NCBI RefSeq assembly: GCF_001270495.1
Contig: NZ_LGUR01000002.1
Coordinates: 64,633 to 128,632 of the forward strand
Length of the DNA: 64,000 nucleotides
Reading direction: 5' to 3'
DNA from: Streptomyces viridochromogenes
GTDB lineage: Bacteria > Actinomycetota > Actinomycetes > Streptomycetales > Streptomycetaceae
The translations under genes were made by a program, and so were the position numbers. Numbering within the stretch: position 1 is the stretch's first letter; each line of letters opens with the position of its first letter. Shown piece by piece: positions 42,909 to 51,484 of the stretch. A model generated the notes under the pieces. The model searched no databases. It was given only the letters and a program-made list of their open reading frames with translations, and had not been told where the DNA came from.

Positions 42909-44309
42909 TCACCTAATGCGGTGGGTCTCCCAGAACGGGCCGAGGTCCTCGTCCGTAGCCGCCTGTGCGGCCTTCTTGAAGGCGGCCGTGGTGGAGACGC
43001 CGTACCAGTGGTCCCGGGCGTACCGCTTGAGGAAGCGGGCCATGGTGTCCGCGCCGAGCGTGCGTTCCAGGTCGGCCAGGGCGCAGGGCCCCGCCGTGTA
43101 GACGAGGTGGTACTCGTTGCGGTGCCCGGACCAGTAGGCCATCGAGTTGGTCAGCGCGGCACCGTCGCTCGGCCAGTGGACGTCCGACCAGCAGTCGCGG
43201 GTCTCCCACCCGTAGAAGCGGGCGTTGGCGTACTGGGCGAAGCTCTCGTCCAGCCACGGTGAGGTGTACTCGTCGTTGCCGACGATGCCGTACCACCACT
43301 GGTGCGCCACCTCGTGGACGACGGCGCCGCCCTCCTCGGTGGTGCCGACCAGGACCAGGCCCGGGTATTCCATGCCGCCGCCGAACCCCGGGGTCATCAC
43401 GAGGTCGATCTCGCCGTACGGGTACCGGCCGAACTCCTCGCTGAAACGGTCGAGGGCGGCGACGGCGTCCGTACGGTTGAGACGGACCCCCACGGCGGGC
43501 GTGTCGCTCGCCCAGTACGACTTCACGCGGACACCCCCGGGGGTGGTCTGCGTCGCCGTGCGGAACGGGCCCGCCGCCCACGCGAAGTCCCGCACCCTGT
43601 GCGCGACGCTCAGCGTGACCGTACGGCCGCGACCGTCGGGGAGGGCACGGGTGCGGCCGGTCGCCGGGACCTTCAGGGCCGACGGGTGGTCGAGCCGGAC
43701 CCGGAAGTCGCTCGTGAGCGCGTGGAAGCTCTCACCGAGCGCCGCGTACGGATCGAGGTGCCACCCCTGCGCGTCGTGCACGGCGAGCACCGGGAGGGCG
43801 TTGCCGAGGAAGCGGTGGGCGCCCTCGCGGCCGAAGCGCGCGTTGCGGTCGGGCACGGTGAGGGAGACGTCGAAGGCGACCGTCGTCCGCTCTCCGTGCC
43901 CTAGCGGCTTGGGGAGGGCGATGCGCAGGGCCGTGCACCGCACGGTGAGCCGGTCCGGCGTGCCCCTGTCGACGTTCGAGACGGTGACGGGCGGAGGCGA
44001 GCCGGGTGTGCCGCACTGGTCCTCGCCGTTGCCCCACAGGCGCAGGTACACCTCATGCAGCGGCTGACGTGAGGCGTTCCGGAACGACACCCGCTGCCGT
44101 CCCGTCCAGTGGTCACCGTCGGCGTCGGAGCGCAGGGACACGTCGTAGCGAGCCAGATCCGGCGTGGCGACCGCGCTCGCTCCCGGGCCGGCCGCCGCGT
44201 CGGCGTCCGGCGCGCCGGGACCGACCGCGAGGAACTGCACGAGGAGGACGAGCAGGACGCTCGTCAGACGACGACCGGACTCGGGCGACCAGCTGATCGA
44301 CGGTGACAT
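42909..44309 (-). CDS. Secreted M1-family zinc metallopeptidase
   Basis: 466 aa from ATG 44309 (SPSISWSPESGRRLTSVL). An N-terminal signal/anchor (LTSVLLVLLVQFLAVGPG) is followed by an Ala/Pro-rich spacer, so the protein is exported. The zinc motif is HEVAHQWWYG, with the third ligand Glu 18 residues on in WLDESFAQYANARFY. GGMEYPG corresponds to the exopeptidase GxMEN loop. The N-terminal beta domain (RYDVSLRSDADGDHWTGRQR) is typical of M1 enzymes. It probably acts as an extracellular aminopeptidase. The C-terminal ARM-type domain of larger M1 proteins is absent. A longer frame to 44516 has no signal peptide. Confidence 0.9.
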   Translation of the reverse strand: MSPSISWSPESGRRLTSVLLVLLVQFLAVGPGAPDADAAAGPGASAVATPDLARYDVSLRSDADGDHWTGRQRVSFRNASRQPLHEVYLRLWGNGEDQCGTPGSPPPVTVSNVDRGTPDRLTVRCTALRIALPKPLGHGERTTVAFDVSLTVPDRNARFGREGAHRFLGNALPVLAVHDAQGWHLDPYAALGESFHALTSDFRVRLDHPSALKVPATGRTRALPDGRGRTVTLSVAHRVRDFAWAAGPFRTATQTTPGGVRVKSYWASDTPAVGVRLNRTDAVAALDRFSEEFGRYPYGEIDLVMTPGFGGGMEYPGLVLVGTTEEGGAVVHEVAHQWWYGIVGNDEYTSPWLDESFAQYANARFYGWETRDCWSDVHWPSDGAALTNSMAYWSGHRNEYHLVYTAGPCALADLERTLGADTMARFLKRYARDHWYGVSTTAAFKKAAQAATDEDLGPFWETHRIR

Positions 44310-44824
44310 GCTCTCGGATCCTGCCACAACTCGGGTCGGACGGCGCCTACTTGGAGGGGCGCTCGGGTGGCGTGCCGGGGCTGCTCGACTCTCCCACGAA
44401 GGGAGAGTCCAGAGTGGAGCCCATACACAGGGACGAGGCGTCGCGGCCGACGTGGAGTATCGGGGACGTGCGTCCCGCCGTGCGGCGCCTCGCGGAGTAC
44501 GGCGCCCCGGTGCCACCGGCCCAGCCCGTCATCGGCGGCCCGAAGCCGAGCACCGGCACCGCGACCGCCATCGCCGCCCAGAACAGGAGGGAGACGTACA
44601 ACCGTCAGTGCCCCTCTGCCACTTGTTGTGCCCGGAGCCCTGCCAGCCCTCGCCCTGGCGCACATGAGTTCTGGTGCTCGGCCCTCCCCCGCCTTGCTGC
44701 TGAAGGCGCCGAGTCCGGCACCACCTCGCCCGCCACCCACACACGCAGCGTGCGGCACCGCCCCCGCCCGCAGCCCAGTGCAGCGCACGGGGCTGCGCTG
44801 GCACCCCGTAGGTGCGGAGCGAGG
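44310..44824. other. Intergenic region between M1 peptidase and DUF4328 genes
   Basis: No gene can be supported in these 515 bases. A minus-strand open frame at 44347-44601 begins with a hydrophobic stretch (YVSLLFWAAMAVAVPVLGFG) but has only a TTG start and low-complexity remainder. I leave it as a doubtful small membrane peptide. Confidence 0.35.
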
Positions 44825-45595
44825 TCAGCCGGTGACGGGTACGGGCAGTACCGGCCCGCTGCGTGCTTTCGCGTCCTGCATCCTGGTCAACGCGAGTACG
44901 AACAGGATCGCGAGAACGGCGGCGACGATGTCGACCGCGTCCGCGAACAGCACCTGCCCCGCGGCCCGCCGCATCTCCGGAACCGTCTCGGCCTTGCGGT
45001 ACGTGGTCGAGGCGACCCGGCCGGCGAGCAGGCTGACCACCCAGGCAGCCCACCAGCCGTTGAGGAGCCCGTGCGAGCGGGGCGCCTCCCAGGGCCCGCT
45101 GGCATCCCAGACGTCCAGCGCGATGCGGCGGGGGAACCACAGGTTCACGACCGGCACGAACCAGCCGCCCACAGCCCAGCCACGCTTCTTGCGGTGCCCG
45201 AACGGGTTGAACACCTCGGCGTTTACCCGCACGCGGTGGAACCAGACGAGGAAGACCACCGCGGTACAGACCAGGGCGACCGTCTGCGCGACACCGGCCG
45301 CCGCGAAGAGCGAGTCCGCCCGCTCGGCCTTGCGCTGCACGTCCTCACTGAAGTCACCGTCCACGAGGGTGCCCAGCACGTCGTACGTCATCACGTCCGC
45401 CCAGACAGCGAACAGGTCGGTGGCGATGACCAGTCCAAGCAGCACGGCAACGGCCCTGCCCAGGCCCACTGGCGAACTCAGCCGGGCGTTGTGGCCGTGC
45501 GGTGGCGCCATGAGCGGCGCCCCGGCCGCCGCGCAGTGCGGGCACACAACCCCGTCCTCTGCCGCCTCGAAATGACGGCATCGCATGCACAACAT
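44825..45595 (-). CDS. DUF4328 membrane protein with N-terminal zinc ribbon
   Basis: 256 aa from ATG 45595. Two CxxC pairs (LCMRCRHF, VVCPHCAAAG) form a zinc-ribbon head. The body carries about five membrane helices (AVAVLLGLVIATDLFAVWAD, QTVALVCTAVVFLVWFHRVR, AAWVVSLLAGRVAS, AVDIVAAVLAILFVLALTRM) with the DUF4328 hallmarks FHRVRVNAEVF and WAVGGWFVPVVNLWFPR. Function of the family is unknown. Start 45595 has a GGGGGG ribosome site; starts at 45613 and 45625 are possible. Divergent from the DUF2975 operon. Confidence 0.85.
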   Translation of the reverse strand: MLCMRCRHFEAAEDGVVCPHCAAAGAPLMAPPHGHNARLSSPVGLGRAVAVLLGLVIATDLFAVWADVMTYDVLGTLVDGDFSEDVQRKAERADSLFAAAGVAQTVALVCTAVVFLVWFHRVRVNAEVFNPFGHRKKRGWAVGGWFVPVVNLWFPRRIALDVWDASGPWEAPRSHGLLNGWWAAWVVSLLAGRVASTTYRKAETVPEMRRAAGQVLFADAVDIVAAVLAILFVLALTRMQDAKARSGPVLPVPVTG

Positions 45596-45885
45596 CGTGG
45601 AGTGTCCCCCCATGTCCGGATCCAACAGAACCGTGCACGGGCCCTCCCCAGAACCTCACACACGGCATGCGGAAGATACGGTTCGTCGCCCCTCTACGTC
45701 CACCCGTTTCATCTGCGGCTTTCGCCGACGTGAGCGACCGGCTTCCCGAACGCGAGGGCGACTTCGGCAAGATCAAGACGGTTCGCGCCAACGCCATGTC
45801 CTGGGAGGGAGGCGGTGGCACCCCGCCCCCGGTGCGAAAACCGCCGCCCCCGTCCCGGGCCGCGGCCGGCAGCCTTGCCTTCACC

Positions 45886-45900
45886 TATCGATATTCGATA
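45886..45900. promoter_or_regulatory. Operator-like inverted repeat TATCGA-TAT-TCGATA
   Basis: Six-base perfect arms around TAT lie 34 bases before the DUF2975 start, in an AT-rich patch that stands out from the surrounding GC-rich DNA. The AT-rich patch may also hold the -10 box. A partner repeat lies eight bases further on. The likely binder is the XRE protein encoded by the second gene of this operon. Confidence 0.6.
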
Positions 45901-45907
45901 GATTCCC

Positions 45908-45920
45908 ATCGCAATTCGAT
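45908..45920. promoter_or_regulatory. Second operator-like repeat ATCG-CAATT-CGAT
   Basis: Four-base arms of the same ATCG/CGAT core as the site at 45886-45900 lie just before the ribosome site GGAGGG. The centres are about 21 bases apart, roughly two helical turns, as expected for cooperative binding. Confidence 0.45.
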
Positions 45921-45933
45921 GGAGGGATGGGTC

Positions 45934-46419
45934 ATGGGAAAGCTGGCACTGCATGCGCTCCGCGCCGTGCTCGTGGTGGTGCTCGCCGGCACCGTGTTCG
46001 TACAGGCATTGATGGTGTGGGCGTTGGCCACCGACCCGGAGGACGGGTCTCTCCCGCTGACCCCGCTGCGATTGATCACGATCCTGGGGATGGTGTCGGT
46101 CCAGGTCGCCCTGGTCTGCGTATGGCGGCTGGTGACGATGGTGCGACGCAAGACCGTGTTCTCCCACGCAGCCTTCCGGTACGTGGACGGCGTGATCGGC
46201 GCGATCGTGGCGGCCGCCCTCGTATGGTTCGCGGTCACGGCCCTCAATGCGCCGGGCCAGAGCGACGACCCCGGCGTCACCGTCATCATGGGCGGAGTCG
46301 GCGTGGCCATCCTCGGGGTCGCGCTCATCGTGCTCGTACTGCGGATGCTGCTCGCCCAGGCCGTCACGCGGGACGCCGAAGCGGCGCAGATGCAGGCCGA
46401 GCTGGACGAGGTGATCTGA
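45934..46419 (+). CDS. DUF2975 membrane protein
   Basis: 161 aa from ATG 45934, eight bases after GGAGGG. Four membrane helices are predicted (ALRAVLVVVLAGTVFVQALM, LITILGMVSVQVALVCVWRL, VDGVIGAIVAAALVWFAVTA, VGVAILGVALIVLVLRMLLA), ending in a polar tail (AEAAQMQAELDEVI), as in DUF2975 proteins. These usually pair with a small XRE regulator, as here, where the stop and next start overlap (TGATG). The role is unknown. Frames extending upstream to 45667 are not supported. Confidence 0.87.
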   Translation: MGKLALHALRAVLVVVLAGTVFVQALMVWALATDPEDGSLPLTPLRLITILGMVSVQVALVCVWRLVTMVRRKTVFSHAAFRYVDGVIGAIVAAALVWFAVTALNAPGQSDDPGVTVIMGGVGVAILGVALIVLVLRMLLAQAVTRDAEAAQMQAELDEVI

Positions 46420-46640
46420 TGCCGATCGCCGTCGACATCGACGTGATGCTGGCCCGGCGGAAGATGTCCGTGGGCGAACTCGCGGACCGCGTGGGCATCA
46501 CGCCCGCCAACCTGGCGGTACTCAAGAACGGCCGCGCCAAGGCAGTGCGCTTCGCGACGCTCGCCGCGCTCTGCGAGGTGCTCGAATGCCAGCCGGGCGA
46601 CCTGCTGCGCTGGGAGACCGAGGACGCCGCGGGCGGATGA
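46419..46640 (+). CDS. XRE-family HTH regulator (YozG-like), partner of DUF2975 protein
   Basis: 73 aa, starting at ATG 46419 within the stop of the DUF2975 gene. The whole protein is one helix-turn-helix (MSVGELADRVGITPANLAVL, then KNGRAKAVRFATLAALCEVL), ending CQPGDLLRWE, characteristic of YozG-type regulators. Conserved coupling to DUF2975 genes suggests a membrane sensor and repressor pair. The palindromes upstream at 45886 and 45908 are its candidate binding sites. Confidence 0.9.
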   Translation: MPIAVDIDVMLARRKMSVGELADRVGITPANLAVLKNGRAKAVRFATLAALCEVLECQPGDLLRWETEDAAGG

Positions 46641-47139
46641 GCCGCGTGCCTGCCCACGCGTCATCGCCGATCCCGCCCGCCTTCGGCCGACTCCGCGACC
46701 ATCCCGGGGCCGTGCCCGAGGAGATCCCGGGCCTGCTGGAACGACGGGCCGAGGTGCCGGGCCCTCGCGCCGCAAGGCGTACGGCGTACGGCACGCTCAA
46801 GTCGCCGTGCTTCGCGCCGACCACGTGCACGGACCGGCCGGAACGGCACCCCTGTCGGCGGTGGCGAGCGGATCAACGACGCCCCGCCGTACGTCCTGAA
46901 GCGCCCTGACGTCCAGCCCTGTTCCGCTGTCCCCGAAACGGTGCCTGCCAGCCAAGGGCGACGGTGGAACGGCTGCCGGGCCGCACCGCCGACGACGGGC
47001 CGGACCTCGCAGCGGGCCACCGGCCGGGCCGACCGGCGGGCGCCAACCGTCAACTGCGCGTAGAAGTGGTCAACTGCACGCAGCAGCGGTCCACAGCCGC
47101 AAGGCCCCGCGGAGCGGCCAGGGCCACGGACCCCCCGAT
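46641..47139. other. Intergenic region without supported gene
   Basis: A plus-strand frame from 46637 (SRVPAHASSPIPPAFGRLRD) begins at an ATGA overlap with the XRE stop, but its later residues look random. Minus-strand frames here also lack a family or ribosome site. I see no convincing gene, terminator or RNA. Confidence 0.45.
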
Positions 47140-47694
47140 TCACCAGCCGTAAAGTGCCCGGAAGTCGTCCAGTGTTCCCCGGTAGTACTCCAGGTCGTCG
47201 GCCAGCTTCGCGCGGGTCACCAGCGCCGGGTTCCGTGCGCGGGACTCGCGGCCGAACTCGGACCAGACACCCTCGTCCGGAACCACCTCCGCGCCGTCCG
47301 GCAGGAACTTCAACGCCTCACCCACCGCCTCCGCGGCAGCCTCCCAGTTCGACTCAACGATCGACCGGTCCTCATCCGGACCACCGGTGTAGGCCATGTC
47401 CGCCTCCAGGGCCCGGCGCGCATACGTCGCCGCCACCACCGCCCACTGAGCGGCATCGACAAGCCGCGAAACCCCCAGCCCGAAACGCGCGCCGATGGTG
47501 CGGCACGCGTCCTCCGACGCATACGAGATCGCGATATCACCCGCCGGCGAAGAATAAGTCCAGGCATCCGCACCCTCAGTCAGGTTTGAACCCAGCACCA
47601 TCGGCGGCGGCTCCACAGCCGGTACGCCCTGGTCAGCCGCGATCGCCAGACTCACGTAGACCCGCGCCTCAGCCAACGTCCGTGCGATCAACAT
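47140..47694 (-). CDS. Hypothetical protein
   Basis: 184 aa from ATG 47694 (LIARTLAEARVYVSLAIAAD). Composition and G/C third positions are those of a real gene. The N-terminal half is mixed, with GDIAISYASEDACRTIGARF; the C-terminal half is helical and acidic (NWEAAAEAVGEALKFLPDGA, LADDLEYYRGTLDDFRALYG). No signal peptide, membrane helix or known motif is seen, so it is a cytoplasmic protein of unknown function. Neighbours give no clue; both flanking gaps lack genes. Confidence 0.7.
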   Translation of the reverse strand: MLIARTLAEARVYVSLAIAADQGVPAVEPPPMVLGSNLTEGADAWTYSSPAGDIAISYASEDACRTIGARFGLGVSRLVDAAQWAVVAATYARRALEADMAYTGGPDEDRSIVESNWEAAAEAVGEALKFLPDGAEVVPDEGVWSEFGRESRARNPALVTRAKLADDLEYYRGTLDDFRALYGW

Positions 47695-48175
47695 CGGATG
47701 CCCACTCCCGCCTCTCAGCCCAGCTCAGGGTAAAAGTCGCAGCGCACCAACCGCCGCCCCGGTTGCGACCGCGCCTCCGTGACGGCTATGCCTCAGTAAT
47801 GAGACCGGGTCGACAGAGAGTATGCGGCCGCCCATCAACCAGTTGCATCACATGCGCGGATGCTTCGGTTCAGATGGTGATCCAGGACCGCGGTCGCGGA
47901 CTCGGGACTGCGCTGACCGACGAGGACGCTGGTGTCGAGTCCCGCGGACATGGCAAGCAGGCCGACTGCCTCCAACCCTCCGTCCACACCGGGCTCGAGC
48001 AGCGCCGCTTCTTGCGCCGCGCGATGCCCAGGGGCCCGAAAGGGTGTCTGGCGCGCCGGCCGTGCGTCGGCCTTTTTGCGCACAGGTTCCGGGACCTTCG
48101 ACGGACCGGGGCAGGCGTGAGGCCGCCCCGGTCCGGAAGGCGCCAGGGAGGACGCCGTATCCGAGGCAACGAGTG
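47695..48175. other. Intergenic region without supported gene
   Basis: A minus-strand frame at 47835-48209 ends with coding-like residues (GVDGGLEAVGLLAMSAGLDT, SVLVGQRSPESATAVLDHHL) but overlaps the 3' end of the deiminase gene and has no start signal. It may be a gene remnant. No other feature is seen. Confidence 0.4.
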
Positions 48176-50155
48176 CTACGGCGTCGCCGGTTCCGCGGGC
48201 TGCCACCAAGCGGCGGAGCCATCACGCAGGGTGTTGGTGCCGCAGTGCACCTCACCCATGCCGAGGTGGTAGGTGTACCAGTCGTCGATGTACGACACCT
48301 TCAGTCCCGCTCGCACGTAGGCCGCCGTGACGGCTTGGGTGAAGATGTCCTTGCCGTCGATGACAGGACCCCATTGCCGGGGAGCAAGGTAGCGGTCACG
48401 GCTGAGGAGGATGCCATTGACCGCGCCGGGCACGTACGCGCTTGTCGCGACGGTCGCCCGTGCAGCCGCAGCGGAGTCGGAGGCGGTTCCGTTCCCGGCC
48501 AGCCACCGCTGCTGGCCGTGCTCCTTCAGGCCGTCCAGCAAGGGCGTGCTACCCCCCATGCGGGTCAGTCGCGGCACGGGCACCTCCTCCCCACTCTCCG
48601 TACGGCCCATCGAGCCGCGAGTGTAAAGGGCGGGCACACGCACGATCTCGTCCTCGGTCACGCCGGTCTCACGTTTGAGGGTCTCCAGATTGGCCGCGAT
48701 CCGCTGGGCCGCCATCGTGTTGTCGGCCACCAGGTGGCGCGAGGCGAGGGCCTGGTCGATGGTCTCCTGAAGCGGCGGGGAACCCCCGAGACCCGGGACG
48801 GAGAACATCTTGGTGCTTCCATGGCCCGCGCGCCGAGCGTCGCGCAGCATTTGCAGGCCCGCTTCCGGATCGGCGATGCCGATCCGCCAGCCGCGCGGAG
48901 TGTCGGCGGGCAGGAACTGCACGAACTCGTCGACGTGCCCGACTTCCAGCCAGGATGTGTCCAGGAGCATCGGGTCCTGCAGCCCCTGGGACTTCAGCAG
49001 CGTGCGCATCGTCGCCGAGGGCCGCTTTCCGCTGTCCTTGCGCCACCCCATGATGATCCGTCCGGCCGGAAACGAGCGGCCGTTGTGTGCGTACGGCGGG
49101 ATGGTCTCGAGGTTGCCCATGGAGTTGAGCGACCAGTCCGCCGGTGCCGACGCGTCGAAGGCCTGTACGACTCCGATGTCCCGTCCTCGGACCTTCTCGA
49201 ACAGCTCCCGGCCGGCCTCACGGTTCGGTTGCGCGGAGCGCAACATCACACGGATGACGCGCCGGCGCCCGTCCGTTCCGGTCATGCTGACGTAAGCCGG
49301 CTCGACGAAGTCCTGCGCCCATGGGTCCCCGTACTTGTCGAAGGTCACCAGCGGCCGGGTGATGCCGGCTTTCTCGGCTTCCTTCTTCAGATCGGTGACG
49401 AACTTGCCCTGGAGCCCGCTCCAGTCTTCGTCGGGGCCCAGTTTGGTGACCATCAACTGCTGGGCCTGCTGGAGATGGTGGTGGGTCAGGAGTGGAGCTA
49501 CCCGCAGGGTGGCCGAGTCGGATGTGGTCTGGCCGCCCGCCGTCACGGTCAGCCGGATGACCATCCTGCCGTCCCATTTCCGCGTGTCCCGGATCACGTC
49601 GGTGGCCTCGACGCCGAGCTCCACGCCGGAGCGCAACTCCGCGGCCGACAAGCTGGTCTTCGGCGTGACCAAGACCCAGTTGCCCGCACGCTTGAGGTAG
49701 ACGTGGGTGTACTTGGCACCGGTGGTGACCTTGACGCTGCCCTTGGCGCCCGACGGCAGGCCGCGCATCGGCACCGAGCGGATACGGGCAAGGTCGGCGG
49801 CATCAGCCGAGCCGTTGACCCGGGTGTCGGAGGCATCGTTGCACGCTGCCAGCTTGGCGTCGGACAGCGGTCTGCCGCCGGGACCGGTGACCGGGCAGCG
49901 CTTGGTGTCATCGTCGATGTTGGGCAGGTAGACCGCTCCGCGCCCCAATGACCAGGTGTCCTCGCCAGTGGTGTCGGTCCGTCCGGTGACATCGACCTGT
50001 CCGTCGCGGTTCACGTCCGCACGGAGATCGGACCGTGCGGCCGGCCCCGCAGCCGAGGCTGGTGAGGGCGGCACGGCCAGGACGGTTCCGACCGCGGCGA
50101 GCACGAGTGCCACGGGTCCAGCAGGGCTTGTTCGTATACGGCGGTGTGAACGCAC
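48176..50155 (-). CDS. Secreted protein-arginine deiminase (PAD family)
   Basis: 659 aa from GTG 50155 behind GAGGAGGAAC. A signal peptide (PVALVLAAVGTVLAVPPSPA) precedes an EF-hand-like calcium loop (ADVNRDGQVDV) and a long beta-rich middle. The C-terminal catalytic domain closely matches eukaryotic PADs: Asp282 in WAQDF, His407 and Asp409 in VGHVDEFVQF, and nucleophile Cys638 in GEVHCGTNTLR. PADs convert protein arginine to citrulline in a calcium-dependent way, so an exported bacterial enzyme would modify proteins outside the cell. It is monocistronic as far as can be seen. A longer start at 50221 would hide the signal peptide. Confidence 0.9.
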   Translation of the reverse strand: MRSHRRIRTSPAGPVALVLAAVGTVLAVPPSPASAAGPAARSDLRADVNRDGQVDVTGRTDTTGEDTWSLGRGAVYLPNIDDDTKRCPVTGPGGRPLSDAKLAACNDASDTRVNGSADAADLARIRSVPMRGLPSGAKGSVKVTTGAKYTHVYLKRAGNWVLVTPKTSLSAAELRSGVELGVEATDVIRDTRKWDGRMVIRLTVTAGGQTTSDSATLRVAPLLTHHHLQQAQQLMVTKLGPDEDWSGLQGKFVTDLKKEAEKAGITRPLVTFDKYGDPWAQDFVEPAYVSMTGTDGRRRVIRVMLRSAQPNREAGRELFEKVRGRDIGVVQAFDASAPADWSLNSMGNLETIPPYAHNGRSFPAGRIIMGWRKDSGKRPSATMRTLLKSQGLQDPMLLDTSWLEVGHVDEFVQFLPADTPRGWRIGIADPEAGLQMLRDARRAGHGSTKMFSVPGLGGSPPLQETIDQALASRHLVADNTMAAQRIAANLETLKRETGVTEDEIVRVPALYTRGSMGRTESGEEVPVPRLTRMGGSTPLLDGLKEHGQQRWLAGNGTASDSAAAARATVATSAYVPGAVNGILLSRDRYLAPRQWGPVIDGKDIFTQAVTAAYVRAGLKVSYIDDWYTYHLGMGEVHCGTNTLRDGSAAWWQPAEPATP

Positions 50156-50654
50156 GGCGCGTTCCTCCTCAGTTGGGGGGTGTGCACCGTGCAAGAGATG
50201 AAGAAGCGGCTGTGCGTTCACTGTGCTGACAGAACGTCATGCCGACGTATGACGGATCACGCCGATCCGGGCGGCCAGAGCAGGCTGTGTAGCGCTGCCG
50301 CAGGCGCATCGAGACGGCACGCCCGCACCGCTGACCAGCAGGAATCAGGAGGACGTGGCCTCTTTGCTCGGCGTGCCCCCGGGCGGCTGGGGTCCAACCA
50401 CGGTCCAGCCACGAGTGATCGCATAGTCTGAACCGCGTCTTCTCCGGTGCGGGCGGAGTGCTGCTCCCGCCGTCCGCGCCCGACAAGGGTTCCGGCGATT
50501 ACGACACTCGCGAGGCCACCGGCGAGGAGGACCATGCCATCAAGAACAAGATGGGCTTCTTCGCCATGAGTTCTCCCGCGGTGCTCGCTCGCCCAAAGCC
50601 GGCCAAGGGGAGGCGCGGGCCGTACGACATGGGCGGGCAGAGCGAAGTACGCAC
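50156..50654. other. Intergenic region without supported gene
   Basis: About 500 bases between the divergent deiminase and the membrane-protein gene. A minus-strand frame at 50257-50535 starts with a hydrophobic run (VLLAGGLASVVIAGTLVGRG) but continues without recognisable sequence. I accept no gene here. Confidence 0.4.
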
Positions 50655-51425
50655 ATGGAACGGGTGAGTACGCGTACGGGCCTCACGAGGCCGCGTCGGC
50701 GCAGGTGGCTGGTGTGGTTCCTGGCCTTGTGCGCGGTGTGGGCGTTCGGCGCGATCGCCTGGGCGGCCGTCGCGCTGCTCACGCCGGCCGGTGATGGTCC
50801 GGAGGAGGCAGTGGAGCGCAAGGCGGGGATGCACCACGATCAGCATCAACCTGCAGGGCGCTACTACATACCGACGTACGCCAAGGTGGAGAAGGACGGC
50901 ACCGCGGTGCTCCGGTACGAGGTGGGCAACAGCCAGGACTCGAACGTCAAGGACTTCCTTCGTACGTACGACATGACCGCCGAGCCCAAGCGCACCAGCC
51001 CGTCCAAGGTGACGTACTCCGACCGCTTCGGCGACATACGGCGAACGTTCACGATCACCTACGACCCGTCGCCGTTGTCGGTGCTACGAGCGGCGATCTC
51101 GTCGAACGCGGGAATCCCCATCCGCCGCAGGTCGGCCGGCGAGAGCAACGGCATGCGGCAGCGACCTGGTGGTCCCGGGCATCGTGGTCGTGGGCCGCGA
51201 CGGTGGCGTGGCTCCAGACGAAGGTGGACATCCACTTCAAGCGGGTCGAGGGCAAGACGGAGTTCGAGTTCCGTGTGGTCAAGGAAGCTGCCAACGGATC
51301 GACCCTGCGGGAACTGGCTTCGATGGTCTCGAAGTTACTCGGTGGACCGCGGCAATAGGCGGACCGGGAGCAGGCCGGCGGGGTCCCGGTTACGGCCGGC
51401 ACGCGAGGGACGGGCGGACAGCTGA
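50655..51425 (+). CDS. Hypothetical single-pass membrane protein, C-terminus probably disrupted
   Basis: 256 aa from ATG 50655. The first ~140 residues look real: basic N-terminus, one membrane helix (WLVWFLALCAVWAFGAIAWA), then a soluble part with GTAVLRYEVGNSQDSNVKDF and SDRFGDIRRTFTITYD. After about residue 145 the frame becomes Arg/Ser-rich and random. A different frame over 51145-51360 reads sensibly instead (VDIHFKRVEGKTEFEFRVV, then STLRELASMVSKLLGG, stop at 51358). I infer a frameshift or a junction between two gene remnants. No family is recognised for the N-terminal part. Confidence 0.45.
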   Translation: MERVSTRTGLTRPRRRRWLVWFLALCAVWAFGAIAWAAVALLTPAGDGPEEAVERKAGMHHDQHQPAGRYYIPTYAKVEKDGTAVLRYEVGNSQDSNVKDFLRTYDMTAEPKRTSPSKVTYSDRFGDIRRTFTITYDPSPLSVLRAAISSNAGIPIRRRSAGESNGMRQRPGGPGHRGRGPRRWRGSRRRWTSTSSGSRARRSSSSVWSRKLPTDRPCGNWLRWSRSYSVDRGNRRTGSRPAGSRLRPAREGRADS

Positions 51426-51484
51426 TGCTGCTGGTGGGGGGGTGTGACCGGAGCCGCCCAGCGCGCCCCGCTACGCTCGCTCCG

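Noticed and set aside
47822..49951. 709-codon plus-strand frame over the deiminase gene
   Set aside because: The minus-strand deiminase has intact catalytic motifs, a signal peptide and a good ribosome site; this frame has none.
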